A DNA stretch of 37,298 nt from Cryomorphaceae bacterium (GCA_020832345.1 JAFIEY010000015.1:1-37298), one strand, 5' to 3'; positions 9,261 through 20,430 are shown, counted from the stretch's first letter. Numbers and translations are program-made. The notes: generated by a model not told the origin, from the sequence alone.

Positions 9261-9965
9261 CTACATAAAATCACGAATGGAAAAAACAGAATCCTGCACG
9301 CGCAAAGGATTTTGATACAAATCGTATAATACCCTAGCCACCTCTTCCGCTGGAAATAAATCACCGTTTTTATAATAATCGATAAATCGTTGAATATCGG
9401 GAAATTTATCTTTGTCCGATTTGCGAATCTCCCTTTGCATATCGGTGTCAACAATGCCTGGGCCAACAGACCACACCGGTACATCGGGGTACTCAACCGA
9501 GGCCACTCGGGAAAACATATCCACCGCAGCTTTGCCGCCACAATACAAAGACCAACCCTTGACCGGATATTTTCCCGCCCCCGAGCTTACATTGATGATA
9601 TGTCGCTTTTTAATATGGTGGCTCTGCCGATAAAATGCGCCCATCAGGGCATGAACCGCCAAAACATTGACCGATAAATGCGCTGAAGCTTCGTCAATTT
9701 CCACATGATCGATAAAACCAACAGGGGAAATTTGCCCTGCATTGTTGATTAATACCGCATCTTCACAATCATTGGGAAGCTGGAAGTCAATGTCATTTAA
9801 AGCGGATATCTTCGATAAATCTAATGAAAGGTGCCGGTAATTTTTATGTGAAATTTTCTCTCTTCGACTGATACCCAAAACATGAAAACCATTTTCTAAA
9901 AAAACTTCTGCTAGGACATATCCCAATCCGCTACTGGTCCCGGTAATAATTGCATGCTTCGTCAT
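9261..9965 (-). CDS. Short-chain dehydrogenase/reductase, similar to benzil or sepiapterin-type reductases
   Basis: 234 residues from ATG at 9965. The frame is open further upstream, but the protein from this Met begins directly with MTKHAIITGTSSGLG, the normal SDR N-terminus, so longer starts are rejected. Visible are the TGTSSGLG nucleotide loop, NNAG, the catalytic Ser in INVSSGAG and the Tyr-Lys pair in SLYCGGKAA. Length and the C-terminal pattern (PGIVDTDMQREIR) resemble the YueD benzil reductase group; the true substrate cannot be told. The start region is divergent from the small membrane protein gene at 10075. Confidence 0.85.
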   Translation of the reverse strand: MTKHAIITGTSSGLGYVLAEVFLENGFHVLGISRREKISHKNYRHLSLDLSKISALNDIDFQLPNDCEDAVLINNAGQISPVGFIDHVEIDEASAHLSVNVLAVHALMGAFYRQSHHIKKRHIINVSSGAGKYPVKGWSLYCGGKAAVDMFSRVASVEYPDVPVWSVGPGIVDTDMQREIRKSDKDKFPDIQRFIDYYKNGDLFPAEEVARVLYDLYQNPLRVQDSVFSIRDFM

Positions 9966-10074
9966 TTTTTGTTTTCGAAAGTATGGGCTTTTTTGCTGCC
10001 CACCAAAAGAAATTTTACCGAAATCGCTACGAAGAACATTAACATTTCTTATCTTCGCCCAAATATTTATCGGC

Positions 10075-10458
10075 ATGAATAAACAAAAACTTGAACTCAT
10101 CACCCTTATCGTGATTTCGTTGGTGGTAGTTGGCGTTGCGTTTTTCACCTTTTTCGTAAAATCTTTCGGCGGGCCACTTCCCATTACCAATATCATTATC
10201 GCCGTAGGTTTGCTGACATACATGGCTTTTTCCGTTATCAGTTTTCAAAAATTTGACGGAAAAATTACAGTCCTTTCTGCGGAATTGGAGGAAAAAAAGC
10301 AGGCACTAGAAGCGGCAGAAAACAAGAATGCAGAGCTTCAATCTAAAAACGACAAGGCCAAAAAAGAAATTTCCGAGTTTCAGAAAACCGTTGCGGAACT
10401 GGAGGAGAAATTGGCCACACTTAAAGCTGATGAAGCTACAGAAGGTGAAAATGTTTAG
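10075..10458 (+). CDS. Small two-helix membrane protein with C-terminal coiled coil
   Basis: 127 residues. Two membrane segments (about 8-30 and 38-56) precede a highly charged heptad-rich region (about 60-118, rich in Glu and Lys). The family is not recognised. It lies 11 bases before the Hsp15-like gene on the same strand, so the two are probably co-transcribed; a membrane-linked scaffold role is only a guess. Confidence 0.7.
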   Translation: MNKQKLELITLIVISLVVVGVAFFTFFVKSFGGPLPITNIIIAVGLLTYMAFSVISFQKFDGKITVLSAELEEKKQALEAAENKNAELQSKNDKAKKEISEFQKTVAELEEKLATLKADEATEGENV

Positions 10459-10469
10459 AAAAATTAATA

Positions 10470-10835
10470 ATGCGAATAGACGCTTTTTTGTGGAGTGTTC
10501 GATTATTTAAAACGCGGACTTTGGCTACCCATGCGTGCAAACAAGACAAAGTAAAATTGGACGGCCAAACGGCCAAAGCAGGGAAAAGCATTAAAGTGGG
10601 CAGCCGCATAGATTTGCGCAAGGATGGTATCGAATATTCTTATGAAGTTTTATCCATACCCAAATCCCGGGTAGGGGCGCCTTTGGTACCTGACCTCATC
10701 AAAGATATAACCGCTGCAGAAGAGCTCGAACGCAAGGCTTTTATTCAAATGGCTGCCAAACACAACCGTCGAAAAGGGACTGGCCGACCCACGAAAAAGG
10801 ATAGACGGGATCTGGATCAAATTTTTGAAAATTAA
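10470..10835 (+). CDS. hslR: S4-domain RNA-binding protein of the Hsp15 family
   Basis: 121 residues. The S4 domain spans about 1-60 (MRIDAFLWSVRLFKTRTLA, then the KVKLDGQTAKAGKSIKVGS loop). A basic tail (HNRRKGTGRPTKKDRRD) follows. Hsp15 proteins bind stalled 50S subunits carrying nascent chains after heat stress. Length and the tail match the family. Confidence 0.88.
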   Translation: MRIDAFLWSVRLFKTRTLATHACKQDKVKLDGQTAKAGKSIKVGSRIDLRKDGIEYSYEVLSIPKSRVGAPLVPDLIKDITAAEELERKAFIQMAAKHNRRKGTGRPTKKDRRDLDQIFEN

Positions 10836-10906
10836 TTGCGGCGTGAATTGCTTTGACGATTGTCATTTATACGTTTACAATAAACCATTTTTTAAACACA
10901 ATACCT

Positions 10907-12820
10907 ATGAACTTTGCTGTACAATCTTTTGATGATTATAAAAAAACATATTCCCGTTCCGTTGCAGACCCTGAAGGCTTTTGGGCAGAGATTGCCAATC
11001 ATTACCAATGGATAAAACCCTGGGATAAAGTATTGGAATGGGATTTTGATAAACCCGACATCAAGTGGTTTCAGGGCGCAAAAGTGAATATAACCGAGAA
11101 CTGTCTGGATCGCCATTTGAAAACGCGGGGCAATAAACTCGCACTCATCTGGGAACCCAATGACCCAAAGGAGCGTTTCATCAGATTAACTTACCGCGAA
11201 CTTCACGAACAAGTGTGTATGTACGCCAATGTGTTGAAGCGAAACGGTGTGCAAAAAGGCGATCGCGTGGCCATTTATATGCCCATGATTCCCGAACTTA
11301 CAGTTGCGGTACTCGCCTGTGCGCGTATTGGCGCTATTCACTCGGTGGTTTTTGCCGGATTCTCGGCTTCTGCACTCGCCGATCGCATCAATGATGCTCA
11401 GGTTAAAGTGGTGCTGACCTCAGACGGATTGTACCGCGGCAGCAAAGAAATTCCCGTAAAACGTGTGGTGGATGAAGCCTTGCGCAAATGCACCTCCGTG
11501 GAAAAAGTAATCGTTACCGAACGCACCCAATGGGCAGTAAATATGGAGCCGGGGCGCGATGTTTATTTACATGACGAACTCAAACATGTAGATAAAAATT
11601 GTCCGGCAGAGCCTATGGATGCCGAAGACATGTTGTTTATACTCTATACGTCAGGTTCCACCGGAAAACCCAAGGGCGTGGTGCATACCTGCGGAGGTTA
11701 TATGGTTTATGCCGGTTATAGTTTTAAAAATGTTTTTCAATACCAGGAATCAGATGTGTATTGGTGTACTGCCGATATCGGTTGGATTACCGGACACACC
11801 TACATCGTTTACGGCCCGCTGCTAAATGGAGCTACCACCTTAATGTTTGAAGGTGTGCCCACATATCCCAGCCCCGGACGCTTTTGGCAGGTTTGCGATA
11901 AGTACGGTGTAAACCAATTTTATACAGCGCCAACGGCCATTCGCGCACTTATGGCGCAAGGCGATGACCACGTTCTCAGTTACAGCCTGGATTCCTTACA
12001 AGTCCTTGGCACCGTTGGCGAACCCATCAACGAAGAAGCATGGGAGTGGTACCATATTCAGGTGGGCAAAGAGCGAAGTCCCATTGTTGATACTTGGTGG
12101 CAAACCGAAACCGGAGGCATTATGATCAGTGGTTTGGGCAAACACTCGCCCATGAAACCCAGTCATGCCGGCTATCCCTTGCCCGGAATTCAGCCCGTAT
12201 TATTGGATGCAGATGGTGTGGAAATTACTGAGAATGAAAAGGAGGGTTACCTGTGCATGAAATTTCCGTGGCCGGGCATGCTTCGCACCACTTATGGCGA
12301 TCACGAACGTTGCCGGGTGACCTATTTTTCACATTATAAAGGCTATTACTTTACTGGTGATGGTGCGCGTCGCGACAAAGATGGCATGTATCGCATCATA
12401 GGGCGGGTTGACGATGTTATAAACGTGAGTGGCCACCGCTTTGGCACCGCCGAAATAGAAAATGCCATAAATGCCAATAAAAAAGTAGCTGAATCCGCTG
12501 TGGTGGGTTTTCCCCACGACATAAAGGGGCAAGCCATTTACGCCTACGTAATTTTAAAGGATGGCAATGAAAACCCGGCCAAAGTACGTTCCGAAATCAT
12601 CAATAGCGTAGTGGAGCAAATCGGGAAAATTGCCAAACCGGAAATCATTCAGTTTGTTCCCGGATTACCCAAAACCCGTTCGGGGAAAATTATGCGTCGC
12701 ATTCTTCGCAAAATTGCCGAAAACGACACCGGATCGTTAGGCGACACCTCCACCTTATTGGATCCTGATGTAGTGGATGAAATTAAACAAGGTGCTTTAG
12801 AAATGAGGCGTGTGAAATGA
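10907..12820 (+). CDS. acs: Acetyl-CoA synthetase (acetate-CoA ligase)
   Basis: 637 residues from ATG at 10907. An in-frame extension to 10853 is rejected because the family begins near MNFAVQSFDDYKK. It makes acetyl-CoA from acetate, ATP and CoA. Present are the adenylate-forming P-loop YTSGSTGKPKGV, the WWQTETGG motif, the YFTGDGARRD hinge region and PKTRSGKIMRR, which contains the lysine acetylated in regulated homologues. It has the normal family length and lies 71 bases after hslR, possibly in one transcript. Confidence 0.97.
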   Translation: MNFAVQSFDDYKKTYSRSVADPEGFWAEIANHYQWIKPWDKVLEWDFDKPDIKWFQGAKVNITENCLDRHLKTRGNKLALIWEPNDPKERFIRLTYRELHEQVCMYANVLKRNGVQKGDRVAIYMPMIPELTVAVLACARIGAIHSVVFAGFSASALADRINDAQVKVVLTSDGLYRGSKEIPVKRVVDEALRKCTSVEKVIVTERTQWAVNMEPGRDVYLHDELKHVDKNCPAEPMDAEDMLFILYTSGSTGKPKGVVHTCGGYMVYAGYSFKNVFQYQESDVYWCTADIGWITGHTYIVYGPLLNGATTLMFEGVPTYPSPGRFWQVCDKYGVNQFYTAPTAIRALMAQGDDHVLSYSLDSLQVLGTVGEPINEEAWEWYHIQVGKERSPIVDTWWQTETGGIMISGLGKHSPMKPSHAGYPLPGIQPVLLDADGVEITENEKEGYLCMKFPWPGMLRTTYGDHERCRVTYFSHYKGYYFTGDGARRDKDGMYRIIGRVDDVINVSGHRFGTAEIENAINANKKVAESAVVGFPHDIKGQAIYAYVILKDGNENPAKVRSEIINSVVEQIGKIAKPEIIQFVPGLPKTRSGKIMRRILRKIAENDTGSLGDTSTLLDPDVVDEIKQGALEMRRVK

Positions 12821-12901
12821 TTTTCAACCATCTGACTTCCCAAACTAGACTACTGGATAATTTACACAATGTGTTTTTTCCATTAAGAAAGTTGGTGTCG
12901 A

Positions 12902-13582
12902 TTAGGCCATATCAATCAGCGCTTCAATGGCTTTTTTGATGTTGTTTCTAACCTCGAGGATATCGGCATCCATCATATAGCATGGTGCGCAAATGATTTT
13001 GTTTTCTGCATCTACCGAAATTTCCTGAACGGTTTTCATTTCCGTTTTCATCCCAACGGATTCCATGCCGCCGGAAATAGCTGCAATATCGTAAGGCGAA
13101 GACTCATCTGTAGAGCCAACACTAAGGGTCGCCGACACTTCTGAATCTTGAAAAGCTTTGGCCAAAGTGGTGGGACTCATACAAAGTGCTGCGATGGGTT
13201 TTCCCTGTCCGTGTACCGAAAGCAAAAAATCACTAACCAGCGGATCAATATCTCCATCAGGTCCGGAAAATGCCCATTGGGTAAAATTCTTAGCAGTTCC
13301 AAATCCCCCAGGCATCACCAATGCGTCGATTTCATCGGCGGATTTAACTTTCAACGCCTTTATTTCGCCACGCGCAATTCGCGCAGACTCCACCAATACA
13401 TTTCGGGTTTCGTTCATTTCCTCTCCTTTGGTATGATCGATAACATGGTGTTGTTTTTTATCCGGAGCAAAACAAACATAATCATGTCCTGCCTCACGAA
13501 TGGCCAAAAGGGTAAGGACTGCTTCGTGAATTTCTGTGCCGTCATACACACCACAGCCGTGTAAAAGTACGCCTATTTTCAT
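12902..13582 (-). CDS. elbB: ElbB-type DJ-1/PfpI superfamily protein (isoprenoid biosynthesis glyoxalase)
   Basis: 226 residues from ATG at 13582 (MKIGVLLHGCGVYDGTEIHE). The earlier TTG-initiated extension to 13606 is not family-like. Class I amidotransferase-like fold with PGGFGTAKN and the nucleophile-elbow cysteine in ALCMSPTTLAK. E. coli ElbB has glyoxalase activity; its role in isoprenoid metabolism is loosely supported. The gene is convergent with acs. Confidence 0.9.
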   Translation of the reverse strand: MKIGVLLHGCGVYDGTEIHEAVLTLLAIREAGHDYVCFAPDKKQHHVIDHTKGEEMNETRNVLVESARIARGEIKALKVKSADEIDALVMPGGFGTAKNFTQWAFSGPDGDIDPLVSDFLLSVHGQGKPIAALCMSPTTLAKAFQDSEVSATLSVGSTDESSPYDIAAISGGMESVGMKTEMKTVQEISVDAENKIICAPCYMMDADILEVRNNIKKAIEALIDMA

Positions 13583-13775
13583 GATTTTCGTCTTTATGGT
13601 TAACAATCCGCAAGCGAATGTACAAAGGTTTTCGTGTTTTTCAAAGGGTTTTTATAAAAATAATCATTTTAAATGAACAAAGAATAAGGGTGTCTCTCCA
13701 CGCAAAAATTCTAACCAATTAAGGGTAAACTCCAAAATGAAAACAGAGGCTAATAGTAGAAAAACAGAATAAAAA

Positions 13776-14384
13776 TCAATTACAAGAGGTGTGGGGGTTT
13801 GCACAAAAATGAAATGACGGAAACCAACCTGTTATCGTTTCATGGCCGAGGGTTAATTCTGCAAAGATCCAATTGCCTTTAACCTCAAGGATTTTTACCT
13901 CATGATTTTCCCAACCTTCCCGCGGGTCGAATCCGGTTTTTATAGAACTCGAATCCGGTTTTTCAAATATGTTTGGGGTAAATGAATCTTCATATAACAT
14001 CCATTCGCTTAATTCAGTTTTGCAATCATTCAATTTTATCCAACTTCCGATAAGTCTATCAACAGTCTCAATTCCATCGGCCAAATCTAGTTCCCAAAAA
14101 TGAGAGCGGCTGTTATTTCCCCCATTTAGAATCATAATTGAATCAATACGGACAAGGTTATTTATTGAAGAATTGACATGAAAGTAGGTGTAGATAAAGT
14201 CAACGGAATCATTTTTCCACGTCCATAATTCAGATCCCGTAGAATCGTAGAATTGGATTGAAGTATTTTGATCAAGTTCAAATCTAAAGTTCAAATCGCA
14301 AGACCGATAAAAATTAGAAGCATTCCGTTCCGAACAACCGGCAAAAATCGTAAAGATTAAAATTTTGGTGATTGATAACTTCAT
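13776..14384 (-). CDS. Hypothetical lipoprotein
   Basis: 202 residues from ATG at 14384. The N-terminal export signal ends in a lipobox (FAGC), predicting a lipid-anchored envelope protein. The remainder is beta-rich and acidic with no recognised motif. No close partner gene: elbB is 193 bases downstream, and the region upstream holds a possible gene remnant and element copy 2. Confidence 0.7.
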   Translation of the reverse strand: MKLSITKILIFTIFAGCSERNASNFYRSCDLNFRFELDQNTSIQFYDSTGSELWTWKNDSVDFIYTYFHVNSSINNLVRIDSIMILNGGNNSRSHFWELDLADGIETVDRLIGSWIKLNDCKTELSEWMLYEDSFTPNIFEKPDSSSIKTGFDPREGWENHEVKILEVKGNWIFAELTLGHETITGWFPSFHFCANPHTSCN

Positions 14385-14504
14385 TTTCAAATGGTGTTTA
14401 TATGGTTTGCTGACTCATTTTTGATCATTCTTCCCGGAAGTATGGGTGAGATTTTATTGTTCAAACTTACTTAAATCCATTGGTTTGTCAAAACACGGGA
14501 AATT

Positions 14505-14605
14505 TTATTTTTCGCTGGGCAACTGCACCAATTTCCCAGGTTGTCCATTCCACTTGAAATAGAATTGGGGTAAACTTGCTTTTTCAGTGTAAAACCTCGA
14601 ACAGT
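14505..14605 (-). pseudogene. Possible 3' remnant of an unknown gene abutting element copy 2
   Basis: One minus-strand frame is open from the element edge to TAA at 14505-14507 and reads like a protein end (about ASLPQFYFKWNGQPGKLVQ). It is only about 33 codons and could be chance. Copy 2 has an intact flank duplication, so its own insertion need not have removed the missing 5' part. In the rest of 14385-14838 I see copy 2 and a possible promoter, nothing else. Confidence 0.25.
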
Positions 14606-14747
14606 GAGTCTGCTCTAAAAAGTCCCTTTCTGCCAAAATCTTCCTTGTCGGTAGATTTTTGAATCCTCACTAACAACTGGTTAGCTCCGGCTCAAAAATC
14701 CCCTCCGCGTCGATTTTGATTGAAATCATCCTTTTTAGAGTGGACTC
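14606..14747 (-). mobile_element. MITE-like palindromic element, copy 2, full length (142 bp)
   Basis: Inverse orientation to copy 1 and the same length. Exact flank duplication AACAGT at 14600-14605 and 14748-14753. The right end lies 91 bases before the VF530 gene start. The open frame of that gene runs back into the element (peptide [11 protein letters not shown]), which is not a credible start. Confidence 0.9.
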
Positions 14748-14775
14748 AACAGTTAATTCCTTAACGGATTGGTTG

Positions 14776-14783
14776 TATTTTTG
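14776..14783 (+). promoter_or_regulatory. Candidate -7 box for the VF530 gene
   Basis: TATTTTTG matches TAnnTTTG and would start RNA about 50 bases before the ATG at 14839. The expected -33 position holds only GTTA, next to the right flank of element copy 2. Confidence 0.35.
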
Positions 14784-14838
14784 GCAAATAAATCACTTTA
14801 CCTGTTATTTAAATAGTGACTGCAAAGAAAGAAAAATT

Positions 14839-15081
14839 ATGGATAAAGAAAATACACAACCAAAACCCCAAGCAAACAACCCCTTACACGGCATCAAGTT
14901 GGTCGATGTGCTTGAATTGTTGGTGGCGCATTATGGCTGGGAAAAATTAGCGCAAAAAATCAATATCAATTGCTTTAAGAGTAACCCTTCGATAAAATCG
15001 AGCCTCACTTTTTTGAGAAAAACCCCATGGGCAAGAGATAAAGTGGAGCGACTATATCTGGATGTAGTGGAAAAGCGGTGA
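14839..15081 (+). CDS. VF530 family DNA-binding protein (DUF2132)
   Basis: 80 residues from ATG at 14839; the longer frame back to 14716 begins inside element copy 2 and is rejected. The sequence has the family core [33 protein letters not shown] and [22 protein letters not shown]530 proteins are small helical proteins believed to bind DNA; biological role unknown. It stands alone, convergent with the S41 peptidase gene. Confidence 0.88.
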   Translation: MDKENTQPKPQANNPLHGIKLVDVLELLVAHYGWEKLAQKININCFKSNPSIKSSLTFLRKTPWARDKVERLYLDVVEKR

Positions 15082-15091
15082 TCGTATTTTT

Positions 15092-15243
15092 TTAGGTTGT
15101 AATGCCTTTAAGAAATGACTGTGATTTGATAACTCTAAATTGGGTAACATTGTCAATTTCCATTTTAACCAAATCGCCTTCAGGACTTCAAGACATGCGT
15201 AAATCTGATGTAAACCCCGGAAGCAAATTGATATATTGAAACT
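15092..15243 (-). pseudogene. Possible C-terminal gene remnant with an in-frame stop
   Basis: Minus-strand translation gives a protein-like stretch (INLLPGFTSDLRMS, then a TGA, then SPEGDLVKMEIDNVTQF and FLKGITT to TAA at 15092-15094). It directly follows the S41 peptidase stop and has no start of its own. I read it with low confidence as the decayed end of a lost gene; family not recognised. Confidence 0.25.
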
Positions 15244-17451
15244 TTAAAATCTTTTCTCCCCCAAAATAACCTCCATCGCCTTTTCAAGTAATTCGTCTTT
15301 CCCATTTCTAATCCCTTCTACGGTAGGGTGAACGACTATGTCGGGAACAATTCCAATTCGTTGGGTTTCGTCTCCGTTTGGATAGTAAACGCCTATGCCG
15401 GAAATAAAGGTTTTTAGGTTGCCGGGAAGGAAAATTGTCGATACGTTTCCATCTGCACCGGCAGTGGAGCTTCCCAATACCTGTGTATTTTCACCTGCCC
15501 TGAACGCCATAGAGGTATATTCAGCTGAACTTTGGGTTAACTCGTTGACCAATACAATGAGTTTGCCTTTGTACGTTTTGCCTTTACTTGGTATTTTTAA
15601 TTCCTTCGTAAATGTAAACTCTCCAGGATTGTCAGTATTGACATTTGTAAACTTCACAAATGGTGTGGATGTGGAAACAAAAAATGAACCCAAAGTAAAC
15701 GGAACAAACGCAGATGGATAATTTCGAATATCTATGACGATTCCTTTGGTGTCTTTGAATTCATTTATAATGTTTGGAATATCTTCATCGGTAATTGAGG
15801 CAAGCGTCACATATCCAATATTGTTATCCAGCATTCGATAGGATTTTTCATTGTTTTTTCTGTACCAAACATAAATGTCAAGGCTATCTTTTGGGTATAA
15901 ATGAAGCGACATGGTTTGCGCTTTGCCGTTGTCGGATACAAACTCTATTTCAATTTCATCAGAACTTGAGCGCAAAAGATCAGCTGAAATATTTCTCAAT
16001 CTTGTCGGTGTATTTGAAGCCGGGTAATATTTGGCTTTTTCATTTACAATACGATTGACGGGCACGCCATTTATTTTGGTAATTATGTCACCGATGTTTA
16101 ATCCAACCAAATCTTTTAATTCCATGTTATAATAATCCGTTACAACCAATTGATTTTTTATGAATCGAAGGTGGACAGGCGGGAAGTTAGTTCCTTTCCA
16201 TTCGAATAATTTATCTCCACCGCCCCAAAGATTTGCGTGTGTATCTTGTATGTCGCCAATAATCCTCACGGCAACCATTTCGTATTCGAATTCGTTTTTT
16301 GCCTGAAGGAAAAGAGGAATGTATTCCCGTAGTTTTTTGTTCCAGTCTTCATCCATTAAGTGCTTATATGGAAAAAAGTAATTGATCATATTCCAGTATC
16401 TGTACAGCGACAATAGTCGAAATCCATCATCGGGAAAGGGCATGTTTGCGTATGGGTTTTCATTTTTAAATTCAGGATTGCCCGCATTCGATACCTTCCC
16501 AATATAGTGATGTTTGCCTTGGGTGCGATTGTTGTAAATGTGTAGTAGTGTGTTTTTAAGTTCTTCATTTTGGTTGTAAATCCATTCCAAATCAGGTTTG
16601 ATAATAGCAGATTCACTTGTCGGTTTGCATTTTTTACATGGCTCTACTTCACCCAATGAATTTACCCATTCTATGACGAGCTTGTCGCGTTGGTTGTCAT
16701 TTTTAGCTTCCATGAATTTTGGCAAAAACCTAAAAAGCTCATAGTCCCAGTTGTAGTTTCCTTTAGCGATTTCGGGATGGTGATATTTTAGAAAGCCCCA
16801 AACCCTGCCCAGTAATTCCAGATTGTCGATGTTTTTGGGTGTTAAATTAGAAAGTTCAATTGAAGATCCGTTGTCAAACGTTTTATCAAGTATGGCTTTT
16901 GGTAAATTTTGCCTTATAGTTTGAATGTTTTCACCGTCAATGGTTACAACAAAATTGTCAAACCAAGCCTGACCTTTGCCAGCGAGAATTCCAGCCACAA
17001 ATATGTATTCGGCACCTTCGGGATATTCGAGGGTTATACTGTATTTCTGCCAATCTTTTGTTCCCGAAATATTTTGTTTTTGCATATTGTCGAATGCCAG
17101 AACATCGCCATTTCCATTGATGCGCATCAACAAACCGGCAAATCCACCTTCTACATTTTTAATTTTCATAAATCCCTCAAGTTTTATTGAATCACCCAAA
17201 AATTCGACCGGTATTTTATAGGCAATACTCCCAAAATCACCATTTTCATTAGATGTAATTTTGCCAGACCTTTTTCCGGAAAAAGCCAAGTTCTCTATGG
17301 ATAAGTCGTAATCCCCCCATTTTTCCCAACCTTCGGGAAGGGCTTCACCTTCATTTATTTTTTCAAAGCCGAGATTGTATTTGTCATCATTTTGAGATTG
17401 ACAACACAATACAGTTATGGATATTAGCAATAAGGCAAGTATTCTTTTCAT
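15244..17451 (-). CDS. S41 family (C-terminal-processing/tricorn-like) peptidase, lipoprotein
   Basis: 735 residues from ATG at 17451; the start six codons upstream is rejected because MKRILALLL begins the export signal directly. Lipobox around VLC at Cys16. Residues about 25-175 form a beta-sandwich (carbohydrate-binding-like) region, followed by a helical section, a PDZ-like segment (GLNIGDIITKINGVPV, about 455-475) and the S41 protease core with the nucleophile in TQSSAEYTS (Ser641/642) and GSSTAGADGNVS. Likely a surface or periplasmic protease; its substrate is unknown. Confidence 0.85.
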   Translation of the reverse strand: MKRILALLLISITVLCCQSQNDDKYNLGFEKINEGEALPEGWEKWGDYDLSIENLAFSGKRSGKITSNENGDFGSIAYKIPVEFLGDSIKLEGFMKIKNVEGGFAGLLMRINGNGDVLAFDNMQKQNISGTKDWQKYSITLEYPEGAEYIFVAGILAGKGQAWFDNFVVTIDGENIQTIRQNLPKAILDKTFDNGSSIELSNLTPKNIDNLELLGRVWGFLKYHHPEIAKGNYNWDYELFRFLPKFMEAKNDNQRDKLVIEWVNSLGEVEPCKKCKPTSESAIIKPDLEWIYNQNEELKNTLLHIYNNRTQGKHHYIGKVSNAGNPEFKNENPYANMPFPDDGFRLLSLYRYWNMINYFFPYKHLMDEDWNKKLREYIPLFLQAKNEFEYEMVAVRIIGDIQDTHANLWGGGDKLFEWKGTNFPPVHLRFIKNQLVVTDYYNMELKDLVGLNIGDIITKINGVPVNRIVNEKAKYYPASNTPTRLRNISADLLRSSSDEIEIEFVSDNGKAQTMSLHLYPKDSLDIYVWYRKNNEKSYRMLDNNIGYVTLASITDEDIPNIINEFKDTKGIVIDIRNYPSAFVPFTLGSFFVSTSTPFVKFTNVNTDNPGEFTFTKELKIPSKGKTYKGKLIVLVNELTQSSAEYTSMAFRAGENTQVLGSSTAGADGNVSTIFLPGNLKTFISGIGVYYPNGDETQRIGIVPDIVVHPTVEGIRNGKDELLEKAMEVILGEKRF

Positions 17452-17537
17452 GGTTTTGGCGTTTGGCATGAAGGATATTAGAACCCCAAAAATAATCCAA
17501 AACCATCAATTTATTCCTTCAAAATTAAATTTTAATA

Positions 17538-19745
<2,208 letters not shown>

Positions 19746-19914
19746 TTATTTTATGGTAAAAACAATGAAAAACATTTTGCGCAACTTACAAAAGAAATGG
19801 CGCGATTGCAAATGTTTTCTACAAAAGTGAATTTTTGGTATGGGTTTAATACAAATGAATATGGTCGTCGCCCAAATTTGGCGTTCTTTTTATTTTTCCG
19901 CTTTTATGATTCTT

Positions 19915-20124
19915 TTAAAGTATGTATCCGCTCCGAAAAGGATGGTTTTGCAGAATGGGACTTTTTGGAGCAGACTCATTATTGTTTACGGATACCTTTT
20001 CAATGGGAGAAAAATCTTTCGCAAACAGAATTTTTGGTGGATACTTTATTCCAATTTGAAATAGCATTGCGACTGCTAAAACTACAATCGCGATTCTGAA
20101 TTTATTTTTAGTTTTGATTTCCAT
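19915..20124 (-). pseudogene. Truncated small membrane-protein gene whose 3' end is element copy 3
   Basis: From ATG at 20124 the frame encodes 69 residues: one membrane segment (FRIAIVVLAVAMLFQIGI) and a short extracytoplasmic stretch to residue 49. Codons 50-67 (ESAPKSPILQNHPFRSGY) are read from the mobile element. The element copy has no flank duplication. I infer a gene cut short by element-mediated rearrangement; a working hybrid micro-protein cannot be ruled out. The plus-strand ORF at 19743-20099 is rejected. Confidence 0.4.
19924..19977 (+). mobile_element. MITE-like element, copy 3, short form (54 bp), degenerate left end
   Basis: The right end is intact (GAGCAGACTC); the left end is mutated (GTATCCGCTCCGAAAAGG). 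The flanks AAGTAT and ATTATT do not match, so this copy is old or recombined. It supplies the last codons of the minus-strand ORF at 19915-20124. Confidence 0.75.
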
Positions 20125-20273
20125 TAGGCTGTTCAATGTCGGAAGGTTTTAAACCTCGAAGGGAAGGGTACATTATTTTTCTTTCACCACACCAAATATA
20201 CTAATATCTCTTGATGATAATTTGTCAATACCGCGAAGGAGTCTTTTTCTAAATTTCTGATTCCAAAACCTGT

Positions 20274-20430
20274 TGCGCCAGGGATGGAAGCGGCAGCCCA
20301 CCACATCGGGGCCTTTACAGCGTCGTGAGCGGCGGAGGCTGCGACGATAGGAGCAGACCCCGTACGCGCCGCCGCTGTAGGCCACGGGGTGGTGGCTATA
20401 GCGGACAGCCCGGTGCCCCCGTCCTGAATA
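20274..20430 (-). repeat. GC-rich structured intergenic element of a type recurring in Bacteroidota
   Basis: A sharply GC-rich island in an AT-rich gap, 3' of pncA. Nested perfect pairings are visible: 20295-20304 with 20389-20397 (one bulge) and AGCGGCGG 20328-20335 with CCGCCGCT 20369-20376. On the minus strand it starts CGGGCTGTCCGCTATA and ends CTGCCGCTTCCATCCCTG. I recall similar end motifs around variable hairpins downstream of many flavobacterial genes, but cannot check this here. It could be an RNA element, a REP-like repeat or a terminator. I see no gene in the rest of 20125-20485. Confidence 0.5.

Noticed and set aside
9966-10223. N-terminal extension of the SDR protein by 86 codons
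   Set aside because: The SDR fold begins at MTKHAIITG (9965); the extension overlaps the start of the divergent gene at 10075 and is not SDR-like.
10853-10906. Earlier start for acs
   Set aside because: The first 18 codons are unlike the family; ATG 10907 gives the normal N-terminus.
20173-20385. Arg/Ser-rich ORF of 70 codons
   Set aside because: An artefact of the GC-rich structured element; not protein-like.
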